A DNA stretch of 6,079 nucleotides from contig DBFL01000092.1 of NCBI GenBank assembly GCA_002294285.1, positions 3,458 through 9,536 on the forward strand, in the 5' to 3' direction. The DNA comes from Candidatus Neomicrothrix sp. UBA881. Its GTDB lineage: Bacteria; Actinomycetota; Acidimicrobiia; Acidimicrobiales; MedAcidi-G1. Shown in pieces: positions 6,035 through 6,079 of this stretch. The notes under the pieces are model-generated. The model had not been told where the DNA came from, searched no databases, and saw only the letters and a list, made by a program, of their open reading frames with translations. Each line of letters starts with the position of its first letter. The first letter of the stretch is position 1. A program made the position numbers and the translations under genes.

Positions 6035-6079
6035 TAAGCCAATTCAGATTATTCTTTGTTGATGCAAGAAAGTTTGTTT

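Overview
The window is an A+T-leaning bacterial segment, densely packed with seven protein genes. No RNA gene, CRISPR array or insertion sequence was seen. The best guess for the host is a low-GC, possibly marine or freshwater, actinobacterium. This rests on family resemblance recalled from memory: an XPB/RAD25-like helicase with an 'RMGRILRRK' motif VI, a small 'NPGKLLQIIEF' protein, and a secreted 'DIDHMVPLANA' HNH nuclease are all types I associate with Actinobacteria. No search was run, so the assignment is an inference.

Left half, plus strand, four co-directional genes. The C-terminal part of a superfamily 2 helicase runs off the left edge (1-906). It is followed by a phytanoyl-CoA dioxygenase (PhyH)-family Fe(II)/2-oxoglutarate oxygenase (950-1753), a 96-residue protein with a predicted dimeric alpha/beta-barrel (ferredoxin-like) fold and the best ribosome binding site in the window (1779-2069), and a lipoprotein carrying an extracytoplasmic HNH nuclease domain (2080-2937). 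Gaps of 43, 25 and 10 bases would allow one transcript, although the helicase and nuclease have no obvious functional link to the oxygenase.

Right half, minus strand, a compact three-gene operon read right to left. It holds a membrane fatty acid hydroxylase/sterol desaturase-family enzyme (5965-4994), a zinc-dependent medium-chain alcohol dehydrogenase overlapping it by an ATGA junction (4997-3888), and, 16 bases on, an Fe(II)/2OG oxygenase of the HalD/BesD (ArpA-like) type (3871-3011). The last enzyme keeps the facial-triad aspartate that true halogenases of this family have lost, so it should hydroxylate rather than halogenate. The two blocks converge on a 73-base gap holding only a weak hairpin. 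The 114 bases upstream of the minus-strand operon hold two inverted repeats that may be regulatory.

Taken together the minus-strand genes look like an uncharacterised oxidative pathway: a diiron membrane oxygenase, an alcohol oxidation step and a soluble Fe/2OG hydroxylase. With the PhyH enzyme across the convergent gap, three different O2-activating iron enzymes lie within about 5 kb. No substrate can be named from sequence alone.
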